The position numbers were made by a program, and so were the translations under genes. This document shows, in pieces, positions 26,814 through 36,260 of a DNA stretch of 64,000 bases (position 1 is the stretch's first letter; each line of letters starts with the position of its first letter). The stretch is from contig NZ_JABUNR010000002.1 in the NCBI RefSeq assembly GCF_013343715.1, positions 186,001 to 250,000 on the forward strand. The letters run 5' to 3'. Source of the stretch: Mesobacillus harenae (GTDB lineage: Bacteria; Bacillota; Bacilli; Bacillales; Cytobacillaceae). Under the pieces are notes generated by a model. It was not told the DNA's origin. It did not search any database and saw nothing but the letters and a program-made list of their open reading frames with translations.

Positions 26814-27677
26814 TTACCCTCTTTTGAAACCCTCTCCCAATACCTCTGAGGCATCTGTTACGATCACAAATGCAGACGGGTCAATGGTTTTGACCAATTG
26901 TTTCAATTTAGTGAACTCTGTCTGATCCACGACACACATGAGTATTGGGCGCACTTGGTCGGTATAGCCACCATATGCTGATAGTTTTGTCACACCACGG
27001 TCAATTTTATTCAAAACACCTTCGCGAACTTCTTCTTCTTTGCAAGTGATGATTAATGCCATCTTGGATCGGCCAAAGCCAACCTGCACTAAATCAATCG
27101 TTTTACTCGTTACATAAAGCCCGATCATTGCGTACAGGCCTCTTTCAATATCAAATATAATTGCTGCGGCAAGGACAATCATGCCATCAATGAGCGCTAC
27201 ACAGGTACCCAGCGATAAACCCGTGTACTTTTGGATAATTTGCGCAGCAAGGTCAGTTCCCCCCGTACTCGCTTTGCCGCGAAAAGCAATCCCAAGCCCA
27301 AGTCCCACTCCAATCCCGCCAAACAACGCACCCAGCAGCGGGTCAAGTGTCCATGGTTCCACATCGCTCGTTAAGAACACAACAAAGGGCAAAAACAGCG
27401 TTCCAACCAACGTTTTTAAACCATATGCTCCGCCCAGCAGCACAACACCCGATATGAACAAGGGAATGTTAAAGGCCCATTGCACAAAGGCCGGCTCCCA
27501 GCCAAACAACGCATCAAAAATTGTACTGATCCCGCTCACTCCGCCTGATGCAATCCGATTAGGAAGCAAGAAAACATTAAAAGCCACGGCAACAATAGAT
27601 GAACCGACGATGACATATATGTATTCAAGCAGACGTTCCAGCTTAGGATTAACAGTTTGAGTTTTTCTCTTTTTCAT
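26814..27677 (-). CDS. yvjA: YitT/DUF2179 family membrane protein (YvjA)
   Basis: This 287-residue protein has five or six membrane segments (YitT-like) in the first ~200 residues, with conserved FLLPNRIASGGVSGIS and RGKASTGGTDLAAQI. A C-terminal DUF2179 domain (MALIITCKEEEVREGVLNKI onward) resembles ligand-binding domains. Function is unknown. The gene lies between prfB and cccB as in B. subtilis. Confidence 0.88.
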   Translation of the reverse strand: MKKRKTQTVNPKLERLLEYIYVIVGSSIVAVAFNVFLLPNRIASGGVSGISTIFDALFGWEPAFVQWAFNIPLFISGVVLLGGAYGLKTLVGTLFLPFVVFLTSDVEPWTLDPLLGALFGGIGVGLGLGIAFRGKASTGGTDLAAQIIQKYTGLSLGTCVALIDGMIVLAAAIIFDIERGLYAMIGLYVTSKTIDLVQVGFGRSKMALIITCKEEEVREGVLNKIDRGVTKLSAYGGYTDQVRPILMCVVDQTEFTKLKQLVKTIDPSAFVIVTDASEVLGEGFKRG

Positions 27678-27923
27678 ATAAAGTATCCCCTTTAGTCCTA
27701 ATATCTGACAGTGAGTATAGCATGGGGATAAAAGGGTGTAAATGCCACTAGGGTGCCGTATTAAAGGACTAAAAGCGGAATCAGGAACAAGATGCTGTTG
27801 ATTAGTTTTACCAAATAAATTGGATTGATGCGTTTATTAGGGTTTTACTTCCGGAACTAGACACTTTCTGACGTTCAAACTGCAGTTTACTGGTGGAGAG
27901 AGCCCGTTTATTTGCACTCGTTA

Positions 27924-27963
27924 AAATCAAAAAGCCTTCACCGGCAAAAGGCGGCGAAGGCTT
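27924..27963 (-). terminator. terminator of prfB
   Basis: A 12-bp stem with one mismatch, AAGCCTTCGCCG/CGGTGAAGGCTT (27932-27943 with 27952-27963), is followed by TTTTTGATTTT on the minus strand. Confidence 0.88.
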
Positions 27964-27975
27964 AACAAATTATAA

Positions 27976-29074
27976 TCAAAGCTTGGAACGGAGGTAGGCA
28001 TCGATAAATGCGTCGAGTTCTCCATCCATGACGGCTTGGACGTTCCCAACCTCAGTACTGGTGCGGTGGTCTTTTACCATTGAGTACGGATGGAAAACAT
28101 AGGAGCGAATTTGGCTGCCCCAGCCGATTTCCTTTTGCTCGCCGCGGATTTCAGCAAGCTCTTGTTCCTGCTCTTCAACCCGGCGCTGATAGAGCTTCGC
28201 TTTCAGCATCTTCATCGCCCGATCGCGGTTTTTAATCTGAGAGCGCTCAGTTTGGCATGTCACAACGACTCCGCTTGGCAGATGGGTTATCCTTATGGCA
28301 GAGTCTGTCGTGTTGATATGCTGCCCGCCTGCTCCGCTGGCACGGTACGTATCAACCTTTAAATCCTCTGTCCGGATATCAATTTCAATTTCATCGTTTA
28401 ACTCCGGCATCACTTCACATGATACAAACGAGGTATGCCGGCGGCCAGATGAATCGAATGGGGAGATCCGCACAAGACGGTGCACTCCTTTTTCCGCTTT
28501 CAAATAGCCATAAGCATTATGCCCCTTAATCGCAAGCGTGACACTCTTGATCCCCGCCTCATCACCTGGCAGATAATCAAGCGTTTCCACTTTAAAACCT
28601 TTCTTCTCAGCCCAGCGAGTATACATCCTAAGCAGCATGGAACCCCAGTCCTGTGATTCCGTTCCGCCCGCTCCAGGATGTAATTCGAGAATTGCATTAT
28701 TTTTGTCATGCTCCTCGCTAAGCAGGAGCTGAAGTTCAAATTCATCCAGGCGTTTGGTCAGCTTGGACAGCTCACTTTCAAGCTCTGCCTGCAGCTCTGC
28801 ATCACTTTCTTCCTTTACAAGCTCAAAAGTCAGCTCAAGATCCTCAAATGCTGCAAATAAATCATGAAACTCATGGACCTGGTCCTTCAATGCGTTCCCT
28901 TCATTAATAACTGTTTGAGCCTGTTGCTGATCATTCCAGAAATCGGGGGCAAGCATCACGTCATCAAGCTCAGCAATTCTCGCTTCTTTATTGTCTAAGT
29001 CAAAGAGACCCCCTAAAGTTCGCTAAACGTTTGGATGTTCTTTCAAGTTCGTTGCGTATATCTGCTAATTCCAT
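27976..29074 (-). CDS. prfB: peptide chain release factor 2, with programmed +1 frameshift
   Basis: RF2 releases peptides at UGA and UAA. The gene is in two frames: 29074-29003 encodes the first 24 residues ([20 protein letters not shown]...) and 29001-27976 the remaining ~341. The join is the classic autoregulatory site: a Shine-Dalgarno-like AGGGGG at 29014-29009, then TCT CTT TGA C, where ribosomes slip +1 past the in-frame TGA (29002-29000) when RF2 is scarce. The SPF codon-recognition motif (RISPFDSS) and GGQ catalytic motif ([11 protein letters not shown]) are intact. GAGGTGGG precedes the ATG. Its own TATAAT (29112-29107) and the spacer suggest independent transcription from secA. Confidence 0.97.
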
Positions 29075-29170
29075 ATAAAACCCACCTCATAATTTTGTTA
29101 TCTTCTATTATATGTGTTCAAACCTTAAGGTCATAACTTTGCAAACTTTGTTGCTATTTAACAAGCAGTC

Positions 29171-29263
29171 GTTGATTTCCGCTTCCGATGCTCACTTTCC
29201 GCGGGGCGGACGGTGAGCTTCGGAAGCGCAATGGCGCCTGTGGGGTCTCACCTGTACCGCTGA
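29171..29263. repeat. GC-rich CTTTCCGCGGGGCG element, copy 1
   Basis: The element opens GTTGATTTCCGCTTCCGATG and contains CTTTCCGCGGGGCGGACGGT and GGCGCCTGTGGGGTCTCACC. It matches the copies at 29311, 35874 and 55764. It lacks the right-hand third of the full copy. Confidence 0.85.
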
Positions 29264-29310
29264 TAAGGCCACTCAAAAAGTGCTTTAAGGATAGCTTTGT
29301 TAAATAAACC

Positions 29311-29443
29311 GGTTGATTTCCGCTCCAGGATGCTCGCTTTCCGCGGGGCGGGCGGTGAGCCTCCTCAGTGCTAAAGCACTTCCGGGGTCTCACCTGTCCC
29401 ACTGATCCCGCAGGAGTCTCACACCTTCTTCTCCAATCAACCT
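29311..29443. repeat. GC-rich CTTTCCGCGGGGCG element, copy 2 (full length)
   Basis: A ~133-bp unit runs from GGTTGATTTCCGCTCC to GCTCCAATCAACC-like right end (here TCTCCAATCAACC). Ends GGTTGATT and AATCAACC are inverted repeats, and internal hairpins such as GTGCTAAAGCAC are visible. Interspersed repeat family, no coding frame. Confidence 0.88.
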
Positions 29444-29576
29444 GGTACTACCAAACCTAACTAAGGATAAAACTCAATAAGAAAACTGCCGAATTATTTC
29501 CAAGTTACGGAATAAAAAGCCAACTTTTCATATCAGGACTCCTGAGGAAAACTTAAAATCAGGAGATATTCAGTGG

Positions 29577-29624
29577 CCTCCCGCTGATCCCGCAGGAGTC
29601 TCGCATCTACAGCTCCAATCAACC
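29577..29624. repeat. GC-rich element, copy 3 (right end only)
   Basis: It carries only the right-hand third (CCCGCTGATCCCGCAGGAGT ... GCTCCAATCAACC), evidence of decay or partial duplication within the same intergenic gap. Confidence 0.75.
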
Positions 29625-29692
29625 TTTATTCTCACAACTCATGCAAGAACAACAATCTTTTAAAAAAGAGGCTTCTAAAAGACATTAATAGT

Positions 29693-29724
29693 TAAAAGGA
29701 GAGTCGGCATCCCGCCGGCTCTCC
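29693..29724 (-). terminator. terminator of secA
   Basis: An 11-bp stem with one mismatch, GGAGAGCCGGC/GCCGACTCTCC (29698-29708 with 29714-29724), is followed by TTTTAACT on the minus strand. It lies about 160 bases past the secA stop. Confidence 0.75.
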
Positions 29725-29850
29725 TGGAAAAGCGGGCTACGAGGTCTGAAGCAATTGCTTCGGAAGGCAAAAACGCCTACTGTCAGCGCTCGTCTTAAGC
29801 TTGTCGCCGATAGACGGGCGCTTTTAATAGCCCTTTTTCCGGAAAATGCC
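29725..29850. repeat. structured intergenic element next to secA (bcr-like?)
   Basis: On the minus strand it begins AAAAGCGCCCGTCTATCGGC, close to the left end of the 34775 element, and contains hairpins AGGCGTTTTTGCCT and GAAGCAATTGCTTC. Composition is GC-richer than surroundings. Family membership is inferred from the shared AAAAGCG...GCGCCCGT end. Confidence 0.5.
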
Positions 29851-29885
29851 CGGGCAGTCATCCTCCCAGGCACCCCGAAATACTG

Positions 29886-32396
29886 CTATTCCACTTTCCC
29901 GCAGCAGTTTTTATACTTTTTGCCGCTGCCGCAAATACATGGGTCATTGCGGCCGACATCCATTACCTTCGTAACTGGTTTTTTCTTTGGCTTGCCGCCC
30001 TCTTCTTTCGGGTTAACCGCATGGCCTTTCACCACTTCCTGGCGCTCAAGGTTATTGCGGATTTCAGCCTTCATGATGTACTTGGCAGCATATTCTTCAA
30101 TGGACGCAACCATCTGTTCAAACATCGCGAAGCCTTCCTGCTGGTACTCACGAAGCGGGTCAATCTGTCCGTAAGCGCGCAGGTGGATACCTTGGCGAAG
30201 CTGATCCATTTGGTCAATATGGTCAATCCATTTTGAATCGACCGCGCGAAGTACGATAACTTTTTCAAATTCGCGCATTTGCTCCGTTCCTAGCAGTTCT
30301 TCCTTTTCATTGTACCGTTCTTTTATTTTTGCAAGAATTGTTTCAATGATTTCCTGGCCATCCTTACCGCGGATATCTTCTATTGTAATATCACCTTCAT
30401 TAAGAAGGTTTCCATTCACATAATCAATAACGGCCTCAAGGTTCCACTCTTCCTCATCTTCACTGGCAGGAGTATGGACAAGCACATTGCGCTCAAGAGA
30501 AGAGATAATCATCTGCTCAACAATTTCTTTTAAATTCTCTGCATCAAGGACTTCATTCCGCTGCTTGTAAATAATTTCACGCTGCTGGCGGAGAACATCA
30601 TCATATTGAAGGAGCTGCTTACGAGCATCAAAGTTGTTGCCCTCAACACGTTTCTGTGCTGATTCAACCGCTCTGGAAACCATTTTGCTTTGGATTGGCT
30701 GGGTATCATCCATTCCAAGGCGCTCCATCATTGATTTCATGTTGTCCGATCCGAAACGGCGCATTAATTCATCTTCCATTGAAAGGTAGAATTGAGTTAC
30801 ACCAGGGTCTCCCTGACGTCCAGAACGTCCGCGAAGCTGGTTATCAATCCGGCGGCTTTCATGGCGTTCTGTACCAATAACAGCTAGCCCGCCAACATCG
30901 ACGACCCCTTCGCCCAGCTTAATGTCTGTACCGCGGCCGGCCATGTTTGTTGCGATCGTAACCGCGCCCTTTGTGCCTGCTTCTGCAATAATTTCAGCTT
31001 CACGGCCATGGTTTTTCGCATTTAATACATTATGGCGAATGCCTTTTTTCGTTAAATATCTTGAAATCAATTCAGAGGTTTCAATTGCGACTGTACCTAC
31101 GAGCACAGGCTGGCCCTTTTCATTACGCTCGGCAATGTCCTCACAAACAGCGCGAAACTTCCCTTCTGTTGAAGCGTAAATCAAATCAGCTCGGTCATCT
31201 CGAATGATTTCTTTATTCGTTGGAATGACAACTACATTCATATTATAGATATTCCGGAATTCTTCTTCTTCCGTCTTCGCTGTACCGGTCATCCCGGCCA
31301 GTTTTTCGTAGCGGCGGAAGTAGTTCTGGAACGTAATCGTTGCCAAAGTCATGCTTTCGTTCTGAATTTCAAGGCCTTCTTTCGCCTCAATGGCCTGATG
31401 GAGACCTTCGCTGTAGCGGCGGCCTTTCATCAAACGGCCTGTAAACTGGTCAACGATGACAATTTCGCCATCCTGAACCACATAATCCACATCCAAGTGC
31501 ATGCTTGCATGGGCTTTTAACGCCTGGTTAATATGGTGGTTAAGGGTAACGTGATTGATGTCAAACAAATTTTCAATCCCAAAAGCGCGCTCAGACTTCG
31601 TAATTCCTTCTTCCGTCAGCTGGACGCCTTTTGTTTTTTCATCATATGTGAAGTCCTCATCCTTTTTCAGCGTACGGACAAATGCATTTGCCTGGACATA
31701 AAGCTGTGCTGACTTTTGAGCTGTACCTGAAATAATCAGCGGTGTCCGCGCTTCATCAATAAGGATGGAGTCAACTTCATCAATAACAGCATAATTAAGC
31801 GGGCGTTGAACCTTCTGGTTGTTGTACAGCACCATGTTGTCGCGCAAGTAGTCAAAACCATATTCGTTATTTGTTCCGTATGTGATATCAGCAGCATAGG
31901 CAGCCTGTTTTTCTTCCTTAGACATTCCGTTCAGGTTCAAGCCGACACTTAGGCCAAGGAACTCATATAATTGTCCCATTTCATGGGCATCACGGCTGGC
32001 AAGATATTCATTGACCGTGATAACATGTACACCTTTTCCGGATAACGCATTTAAATAAACCGGCATCGTCGCCGTCAGCGTTTTACCTTCCCCGGTTTTC
32101 ATTTCAGAGATATTTCCTTCATGGAGGGACACACCACCCATTAACTGAACCTTATAAGGATGAAGACCAAGCACACGGCGAGCTCCTTCACGGACTACAG
32201 CAAAAGCTTCAGGAAGGATCTCATCGAGAGTTTCTCCTTTTTCATAGCGCCCTTTAAATTCCTCTGTTTTTCCTTTAAGCTGCTCGTCGGATAGCTTTTC
32301 GATATCCACAGCAAGTGAATCAATTTGGTCAGCCAGCTTTGCTAGGCGTTTCACTTCGCGCTTATTCTGGTCGAAAATTTTATTTAAAATCCCCAT
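29886..32396 (-). CDS. secA: protein translocase ATPase SecA
   Basis: This 836-residue motor drives preproteins through SecYEG. Walker A is MKTGEGKT (99-106), the DEAD-like box is [18 protein letters not shown], motif VI is [10 protein letters not shown], and the C-terminal zinc/SecB-binding tail has C820, C822, C831 and C832 ([13 protein letters not shown]). Length is normal. A ribosome site GGAGCG precedes the ATG and a sigma-A promoter lies ~155 bases upstream. In B. subtilis secA is followed by prfB in one operon; here a terminator and ~800 bases of repeats intervene. Confidence 0.98.
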   Translation of the reverse strand: MGILNKIFDQNKREVKRLAKLADQIDSLAVDIEKLSDEQLKGKTEEFKGRYEKGETLDEILPEAFAVVREGARRVLGLHPYKVQLMGGVSLHEGNISEMKTGEGKTLTATMPVYLNALSGKGVHVITVNEYLASRDAHEMGQLYEFLGLSVGLNLNGMSKEEKQAAYAADITYGTNNEYGFDYLRDNMVLYNNQKVQRPLNYAVIDEVDSILIDEARTPLIISGTAQKSAQLYVQANAFVRTLKKDEDFTYDEKTKGVQLTEEGITKSERAFGIENLFDINHVTLNHHINQALKAHASMHLDVDYVVQDGEIVIVDQFTGRLMKGRRYSEGLHQAIEAKEGLEIQNESMTLATITFQNYFRRYEKLAGMTGTAKTEEEEFRNIYNMNVVVIPTNKEIIRDDRADLIYASTEGKFRAVCEDIAERNEKGQPVLVGTVAIETSELISRYLTKKGIRHNVLNAKNHGREAEIIAEAGTKGAVTIATNMAGRGTDIKLGEGVVDVGGLAVIGTERHESRRIDNQLRGRSGRQGDPGVTQFYLSMEDELMRRFGSDNMKSMMERLGMDDTQPIQSKMVSRAVESAQKRVEGNNFDARKQLLQYDDVLRQQREIIYKQRNEVLDAENLKEIVEQMIISSLERNVLVHTPASEDEEEWNLEAVIDYVNGNLLNEGDITIEDIRGKDGQEIIETILAKIKERYNEKEELLGTEQMREFEKVIVLRAVDSKWIDHIDQMDQLRQGIHLRAYGQIDPLREYQQEGFAMFEQMVASIEEYAAKYIMKAEIRNNLERQEVVKGHAVNPKEEGGKPKKKPVTKVMDVGRNDPCICGSGKKYKNCCGKVE

Positions 32397-32550
32397 TATG
32401 ACGCTCCTTTTTATCTATTCAAACTAAAGAGATAAAGATGATAGTTGATTTTTTAAAAATATCCTGTTAGTAAACATGGACTCGAGATAATAGAAATTCG
32501 CTTCGTGCCTTGCAAATCCCTTTTAAAAAAATTCGATAATTCCCTCTACA

Positions 32551-32579
32551 ATTTTACCACTTCCAATATAGGGTGACAA
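32551..32579 (-). promoter_or_regulatory. sigma-A promoter of secA
   Basis: On the minus strand TTGTCA (32579-32574), a 17-base spacer and TAAAAT (32556-32551) with a TG extension form a good sigma-A promoter about 155 bases upstream of secA, leaving a long leader. Bases 32580-32760 hold an imperfect hairpin at the end of the DUF1028 gene (CCACC ... GGTGG, 32732-32757) and nothing else I can support. Confidence 0.65.
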
Positions 32580-32766
32580 CTGACGGTGCTAGGAAGGCAA
32601 TGTTTGACAATAGAATCTTCTTAAATCAGCTATGTTTTTTCTTCAAAAAAGTCGAAACTTTTACAACCTGTGCCGAAACAAACTGCAGCTGAGGCGCCAC
32701 AAAAAACGCAACAACCGCCACAACGACAAAACCACCCTTCTTTTTCAGAAAAGGTGGCTTTGCATT

Positions 32767-33609
32767 CTATTGCTTTCTCATAAACTCTAAAACTTCCAAA
32801 TCAATTTTTCCTGTTTCCTGCTCACGTTCTTCAAAGTTCTCTGTATGAATATAAGCTGTTAAAGCTTTGTATAATTCTTCATCATTCTCAAGCTCTGCTT
32901 TTAAATAATTCAGCCTTAGAAGGTTGGCTGTAAGCTCTTCTTTAAGCGACCCTTCAACTGCAGCAACGTTCTCTGGCTTGGATGGAGCGAAGTAAAGCTG
33001 CTGAAGCCTGAAGACACGAATCAGCTCAGTGATTGGCTCAGCATGATCATCAACACGCAAATCAATGTACCGGTCATTAAAGCCGCCATAGCCGCCCTTT
33101 TCTTTGACGACTAAGAGTGCAGCTGACTGTTCGCCTCTGCTGTCCCCGCCAGCTTCCTGTCCCGCATTAAGAGCTGAGAGGAGACGCTCGGCAAGGCTGC
33201 CTTCTGTTTCGATAAACGTGTCCGCCATCGCTTGAACTGTTTTTTCATCTACCAAAATATTACCCTGCGCTGCAAAATTCTTTCCTGTAACACCGCCTGC
33301 CCAGTTGTAGCACTTGCTTCCTGTAAAAGTAGCCGGATTTCCAGATGCATCAATAAGGCCAACCTGGCGAAGCTCCTTGTCTGCATCATCTTTCGTGATA
33401 AGTTCCATCGCCTCTTCTGCTGACTTCCCTGCCGCCATTAATTCTAGCGCTTGGGGTCCGTAGGAAGTATTAGCGTAGGACTGAGTTGCTACTGCTCCGG
33501 TACCTGCTTTTGCAAATGGAACAACAGCACCAACGCCGACAAACTTAGATTGAACCGCAATGCCCCACTCTTTTTCCTTTGCATCGTATCCTACAATTGA
33601 AAATGTCAC
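32767..33609 (-). CDS. DUF1028 family protein (Ntn-hydrolase-like)
   Basis: This 280-residue cytoplasmic protein has the DUF1028 N-terminal domain (MTFSIVGYDAKEKEWGIAVQ ... GAVATQSYANTSYGPQALEL ... GNILVDEKTVQAM), predicted to have an Ntn-hydrolase-like fold, plus a helical C-terminal extension (~215-280). Reaction unknown. It follows the chromate-transporter pair by 15 bases in the same direction, so all three are probably co-transcribed. These three genes interrupt the usual secA-hpf adjacency. Confidence 0.85.
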   Translation of the reverse strand: MTFSIVGYDAKEKEWGIAVQSKFVGVGAVVPFAKAGTGAVATQSYANTSYGPQALELMAAGKSAEEAMELITKDDADKELRQVGLIDASGNPATFTGSKCYNWAGGVTGKNFAAQGNILVDEKTVQAMADTFIETEGSLAERLLSALNAGQEAGGDSRGEQSAALLVVKEKGGYGGFNDRYIDLRVDDHAEPITELIRVFRLQQLYFAPSKPENVAAVEGSLKEELTANLLRLNYLKAELENDEELYKALTAYIHTENFEEREQETGKIDLEVLEFMRKQ

Positions 33610-33624
33610 TTTTCTTCCTCCCTC

Positions 33625-34155
33625 TTAGCCTAAAAAAATGCCGCCATACAAAAGTGCACCTGCAATCACATAGGCAGGGTGAACCTTCAACTTTTCCATC
33701 AATATGTAACTCGCTCCACCAATAAACACTGTTTGCAGCATTCCAACGCTCTCATAAGATGTGAAAAAGAAATCGTAAGTCATAATTCCGAGAAGTACAG
33801 CGATAATCGGCCTGACAACAATCGTCATTCTTTTTACCCTAGGCGACTCCTTGTATTTCATAAGCAGGCTCAGGAGGCTAATCATCAAGATCAAGGATGG
33901 AGCCACTGTAGCAAAAATCGCCACGACCGCACCTGTAATCCCGGCCTGGTCATAGCCGATATAGCCAGCCATTTTCGTGGCAATCGGGCCAGGCAAAGCA
34001 TTGCCCATCGCAAGCACTTCACTGAACTCTTTTACAGACAGCCATTCATAGCGGTCAACCACTTCATTTTCAACAAGCGGAATAGAAGAAGGCCCGCCGC
34101 CATACCCAAGAATTCCGGGAATGAAAAAGGCCAAAAACAGATGGATATAAATCAC
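33625..34155 (-). CDS. chromate transporter family, short subunit (second)
   Basis: This 176-residue ChrA half-protein has five or six membrane segments and the family motifs FFIPGILGYGGGPSSIPLV and EFSEVLAMGNALPGPIATKMAGYIGY. Short ChrA proteins act as heteromeric pairs (as YwrA/YwrB). The start overlaps the stop of the partner (ATGA). Many family members have no tested chromate role. Confidence 0.88.
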   Translation of the reverse strand: MIYIHLFLAFFIPGILGYGGGPSSIPLVENEVVDRYEWLSVKEFSEVLAMGNALPGPIATKMAGYIGYDQAGITGAVVAIFATVAPSLILMISLLSLLMKYKESPRVKRMTIVVRPIIAVLLGIMTYDFFFTSYESVGMLQTVFIGGASYILMEKLKVHPAYVIAGALLYGGIFLG

Positions 34156-34715
34156 GATGAGCTCCCCTCCTGTTCGGCAGGGGAATTCTTTTTCAAAAGA
34201 GCCCCCAGCAATAACGCAAAAATGATCATCGCAGGGTGAACATTAACTACCTCTAACAGCAGCAAACTTCCGGCGACAAACAGGAGTGACCACATCCAGC
34301 CAAGCTTTGATTTCCCTGATTTGCTGAAGAAATCCCAGGTCAGCTTTCCGAGCATAACCGCAACAACAGGGATGACAGCACTCGACATTCCGCTGACCCA
34401 CGGTTTATCCTTGAAGGTATTTAGAGCTGTAAGCAGGATAATCATGAGAATCACTGTGGGCAGGACTGACGCTGTAAGGGCTACAACCATGCCAGAAAGC
34501 CCGCCAACGCGGTATCCGATGTATCCGGCCATTTTCGTGGCAATAGGTCCTGGAAGAGCATTTCCGAGCGCCAATACATCGGCAAATTCATCAGAATCCA
34601 TCCATTTAAACGTTTCAACCACTTCCTTGTGAACGAGAGGAATCGACGACGGTCCGCCGCCATACCCAAGAATCCCCGACCGAAAAAAGGCAATAAAGAT
34701 ATTGAGATGCTTCAT
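34152..34715 (-). CDS. chromate transporter family, short subunit (first)
   Basis: This 187-residue ChrA half-protein is homologous to its neighbour: FFRSGILGYGGGPSSIPLV and EFADVLALGNALPGPIATKMAGYIGY. The two differ mainly in the second half. It starts the three-gene operon with the DUF1028 gene. AAGGG lies shortly before the ATG. Confidence 0.88.
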   Translation of the reverse strand: MKHLNIFIAFFRSGILGYGGGPSSIPLVHKEVVETFKWMDSDEFADVLALGNALPGPIATKMAGYIGYRVGGLSGMVVALTASVLPTVILMIILLTALNTFKDKPWVSGMSSAVIPVVAVMLGKLTWDFFSKSGKSKLGWMWSLLFVAGSLLLLEVVNVHPAMIIFALLLGALLKKNSPAEQEGSSS

Positions 34716-34774
34716 ATGTATAACCCTTTCCTACCCTTTTCTACTACTATATCATTTTTAGGTTTAGAATAAGA

Positions 34775-34909
34775 ACAAAAGCGTAAGCGCCCGTAAAACG
34801 GCGTATGGACTGAAGCACACCGACTGAGATAAAGGAAACACGAAGAGCGAACGCGATTCGATGTTGACTTATCATAGGGAGGTGGGCGAAGTACGCTGGA
34901 CCTGGATGA
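34775..34909. repeat. bcr-like interspersed element, copy 2
   Basis: A ~135-bp element starts ACAAAAGCGTAAGCGCCCGT and ends CGCTGGACCTGGATGA, the same termini as 2741-2863 around an unrelated interior. It lies between hpf and the chromate-transporter operon. Confidence 0.7.
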
Positions 34910-34961
34910 TGACAATACCTGCGACTATCCACAACCTGGAACTTTTATAGTACGCTGAACA

Positions 34962-34996
34962 AATAAAAAGCCCGCAGCCAACGTGACTGCGAGCTT
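34962..34996 (-). terminator. terminator of hpf
   Basis: A 10-bp stem with one G-U pair, AAGCTCGCAG/CTGCGGGCTT (34968-34977 with 34987-34996), is followed by TTTTTATTTG on the minus strand. Confidence 0.88.
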
Positions 34997-35007
34997 GCAT
35001 TCTTGCT

Positions 35008-35553
35008 TTAATGAGCTTCAATCAAGCCGTAGCGGCCATCTTTACGCTTATATACAACGTTTGTATCGTTCGTTTCTGCATTAGTGAAAACGTAGAAGTT
35101 GTGGCCCAGCATGTTCATTTGCAGGATCGCTTCCTCGCTGTCCATCGGCTTTAAATCAAAACTCTTCGTCCGGACAACTTCCAGTTCATCTTGATCCTCA
35201 AGCTCATCTACTTCAGTAAAAATTGGAGCAAAATCCACCATGTTGGCTTTCTCACGGAATTTGCGGTTTACCTTTGTTTTGTGCTTGCGAATCTGGCGTT
35301 CTAATTTATCTGTAATTAGGTCAATTGCTGCGTACATATCTTCATGGTTTTCTTCAGCACGAAGGACCAGGTTTTGCATTGGAATTGTTACTTCCACTTT
35401 GGAGCGTTTATCTTGAAACGTTTTTAAGTTAACATTTACGTTTGCGTTTGGTGATTCTGTAAAGTAGCGGTCAAGCTTGGCAATTTTTTTCTCGACATAA
35501 TCTCTAATTGCCGGAGTTACCTCAATGTTTTCCCCACGAATGTTATAATCCAT
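35008..35553 (-). CDS. hpf: ribosome hibernation promoting factor, long form (YvyD)
   Basis: This 181-residue long-form HPF dimerises 70S ribosomes into 100S particles in stationary phase. The N-terminal RNA-binding domain (MDYNIRGENIEVTPAIRDYV ... HKTKVNRKFREK, 1-~100) is followed by a linker and the C-terminal dimerisation domain (VVRTKSFDLKPMDSEEAILQ ..., ~125-181). AAAGGAGGAG precedes the ATG. A sigma-B-like promoter lies just upstream, as known for B. subtilis yvyD. Confidence 0.95.
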   Translation of the reverse strand: MDYNIRGENIEVTPAIRDYVEKKIAKLDRYFTESPNANVNVNLKTFQDKRSKVEVTIPMQNLVLRAEENHEDMYAAIDLITDKLERQIRKHKTKVNRKFREKANMVDFAPIFTEVDELEDQDELEVVRTKSFDLKPMDSEEAILQMNMLGHNFYVFTNAETNDTNVVYKRKDGRYGLIEAH

Positions 35554-35598
35554 ATGCGAACTCCTCCTTTGAAAATGCTATGTAGTTACATTTCTATT

Positions 35599-35624
35599 TT
35601 ACCCTAACAATCTCCTGCAAAAAC
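35599..35624 (-). promoter_or_regulatory. candidate sigma-B promoter of hpf
   Basis: On the minus strand GTTTTT (35624-35619), a 14-base spacer and GGGTAA (35604-35599) resemble GTTTAA-N12-14-GGGTAT, about 45 bases before the start codon. This agrees with the known general-stress control of yvyD. Confidence 0.6.
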
Positions 35625-35873
35625 AGCTATAAGTTTTGACGAATTAATGACGTTTTGCAAGGTCGGCATAGTAATAACCTTATAGACTGCCCGCTAATTC
35701 TGTCGAATTATGCCTAAAACCCTAGTCTCCCATGGCTTTGTGAGAATTCATCTGTTTTGGGGTTGATAGTTCAATCTATTACATAATTTGGACACATATG
35801 ACTGATGTTTGGACAAACTTTTATTGCGGGCTTGGAAAAAGTGATGGGTTTAACTTAATCCTCTGAAACGGTG

Positions 35874-36006
35874 CTGTTGATCTCCGCTCCAGACGCTTGC
35901 TTTCCGCGGGGCGGGCGGTGAGCCTCCTCAGCGCTAAAGCGCCTGTGGGGTCTCTCCTGTCCCGCTGCTCCCGCTGGAGTCAAGCGCCTTCTGCTCCAAT
36001 CAACAG
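35874..36006. repeat. GC-rich CTTTCCGCGGGGCG element, copy 4 (full length)
   Basis: A ~133-bp unit runs from CTGTTGATCTCCGCTCC to GCTCCAATCAACAG with inverted ends. Internal blocks CTTTCCGCGGGGCGGGCGGT and AGCGCTAAAGCGCC are conserved with the 29311 copy. Located between hpf and the flagellar operon; the rest of 35630-36230 shows no gene. Confidence 0.88.
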
Positions 36007-36231
36007 AGAACAAAAATCAACATTTCCAATAAAGCAGAAAAATAACGCGCAAACCTTCATCAATCGTAAAGAGTGACTGGCGATATTTCCACACACAATT
36101 AAACAATTTAAATCCTTTTTCGGATTTTCACACCCTTTGAATATTCACACTTCTTTTAGGAAGTTTGGGCGGAATTGATTTGCATTTCTCTTCCCCGCAT
36201 AAAATACGAATCATATAAATTCTGATATTAT

Positions 36232-36260
36232 GAGAAAAACCGCCTGGGTTTCAGACGGTT
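36232..36260 (-). terminator. terminator of the flaG-fliD-fliS-fliT operon
   Basis: A 9-bp stem AACCGTCTG/CAGGCGGTT (36238-36246 with 36252-36260, one G-U pair) is followed by TTTTCTC on the minus strand. It overlaps the stop codon of the last gene. Confidence 0.8.

Noticed and set aside
29154..29402. 82-codon frame over the GC-rich repeats
   Set aside because: It is a translation of repeat sequence; the same repeats elsewhere are not in a conserved frame.
32640..32765. Cys-rich minus-strand frame (WFCRCGGCCVFCGASAAVCF...) next to the DUF1028 stop
   Set aside because: Striking residues, but there is no start codon or ribosome site and it runs on from another frame of DUF1028; most likely chance from GTTGTGGCGG-type sequence.
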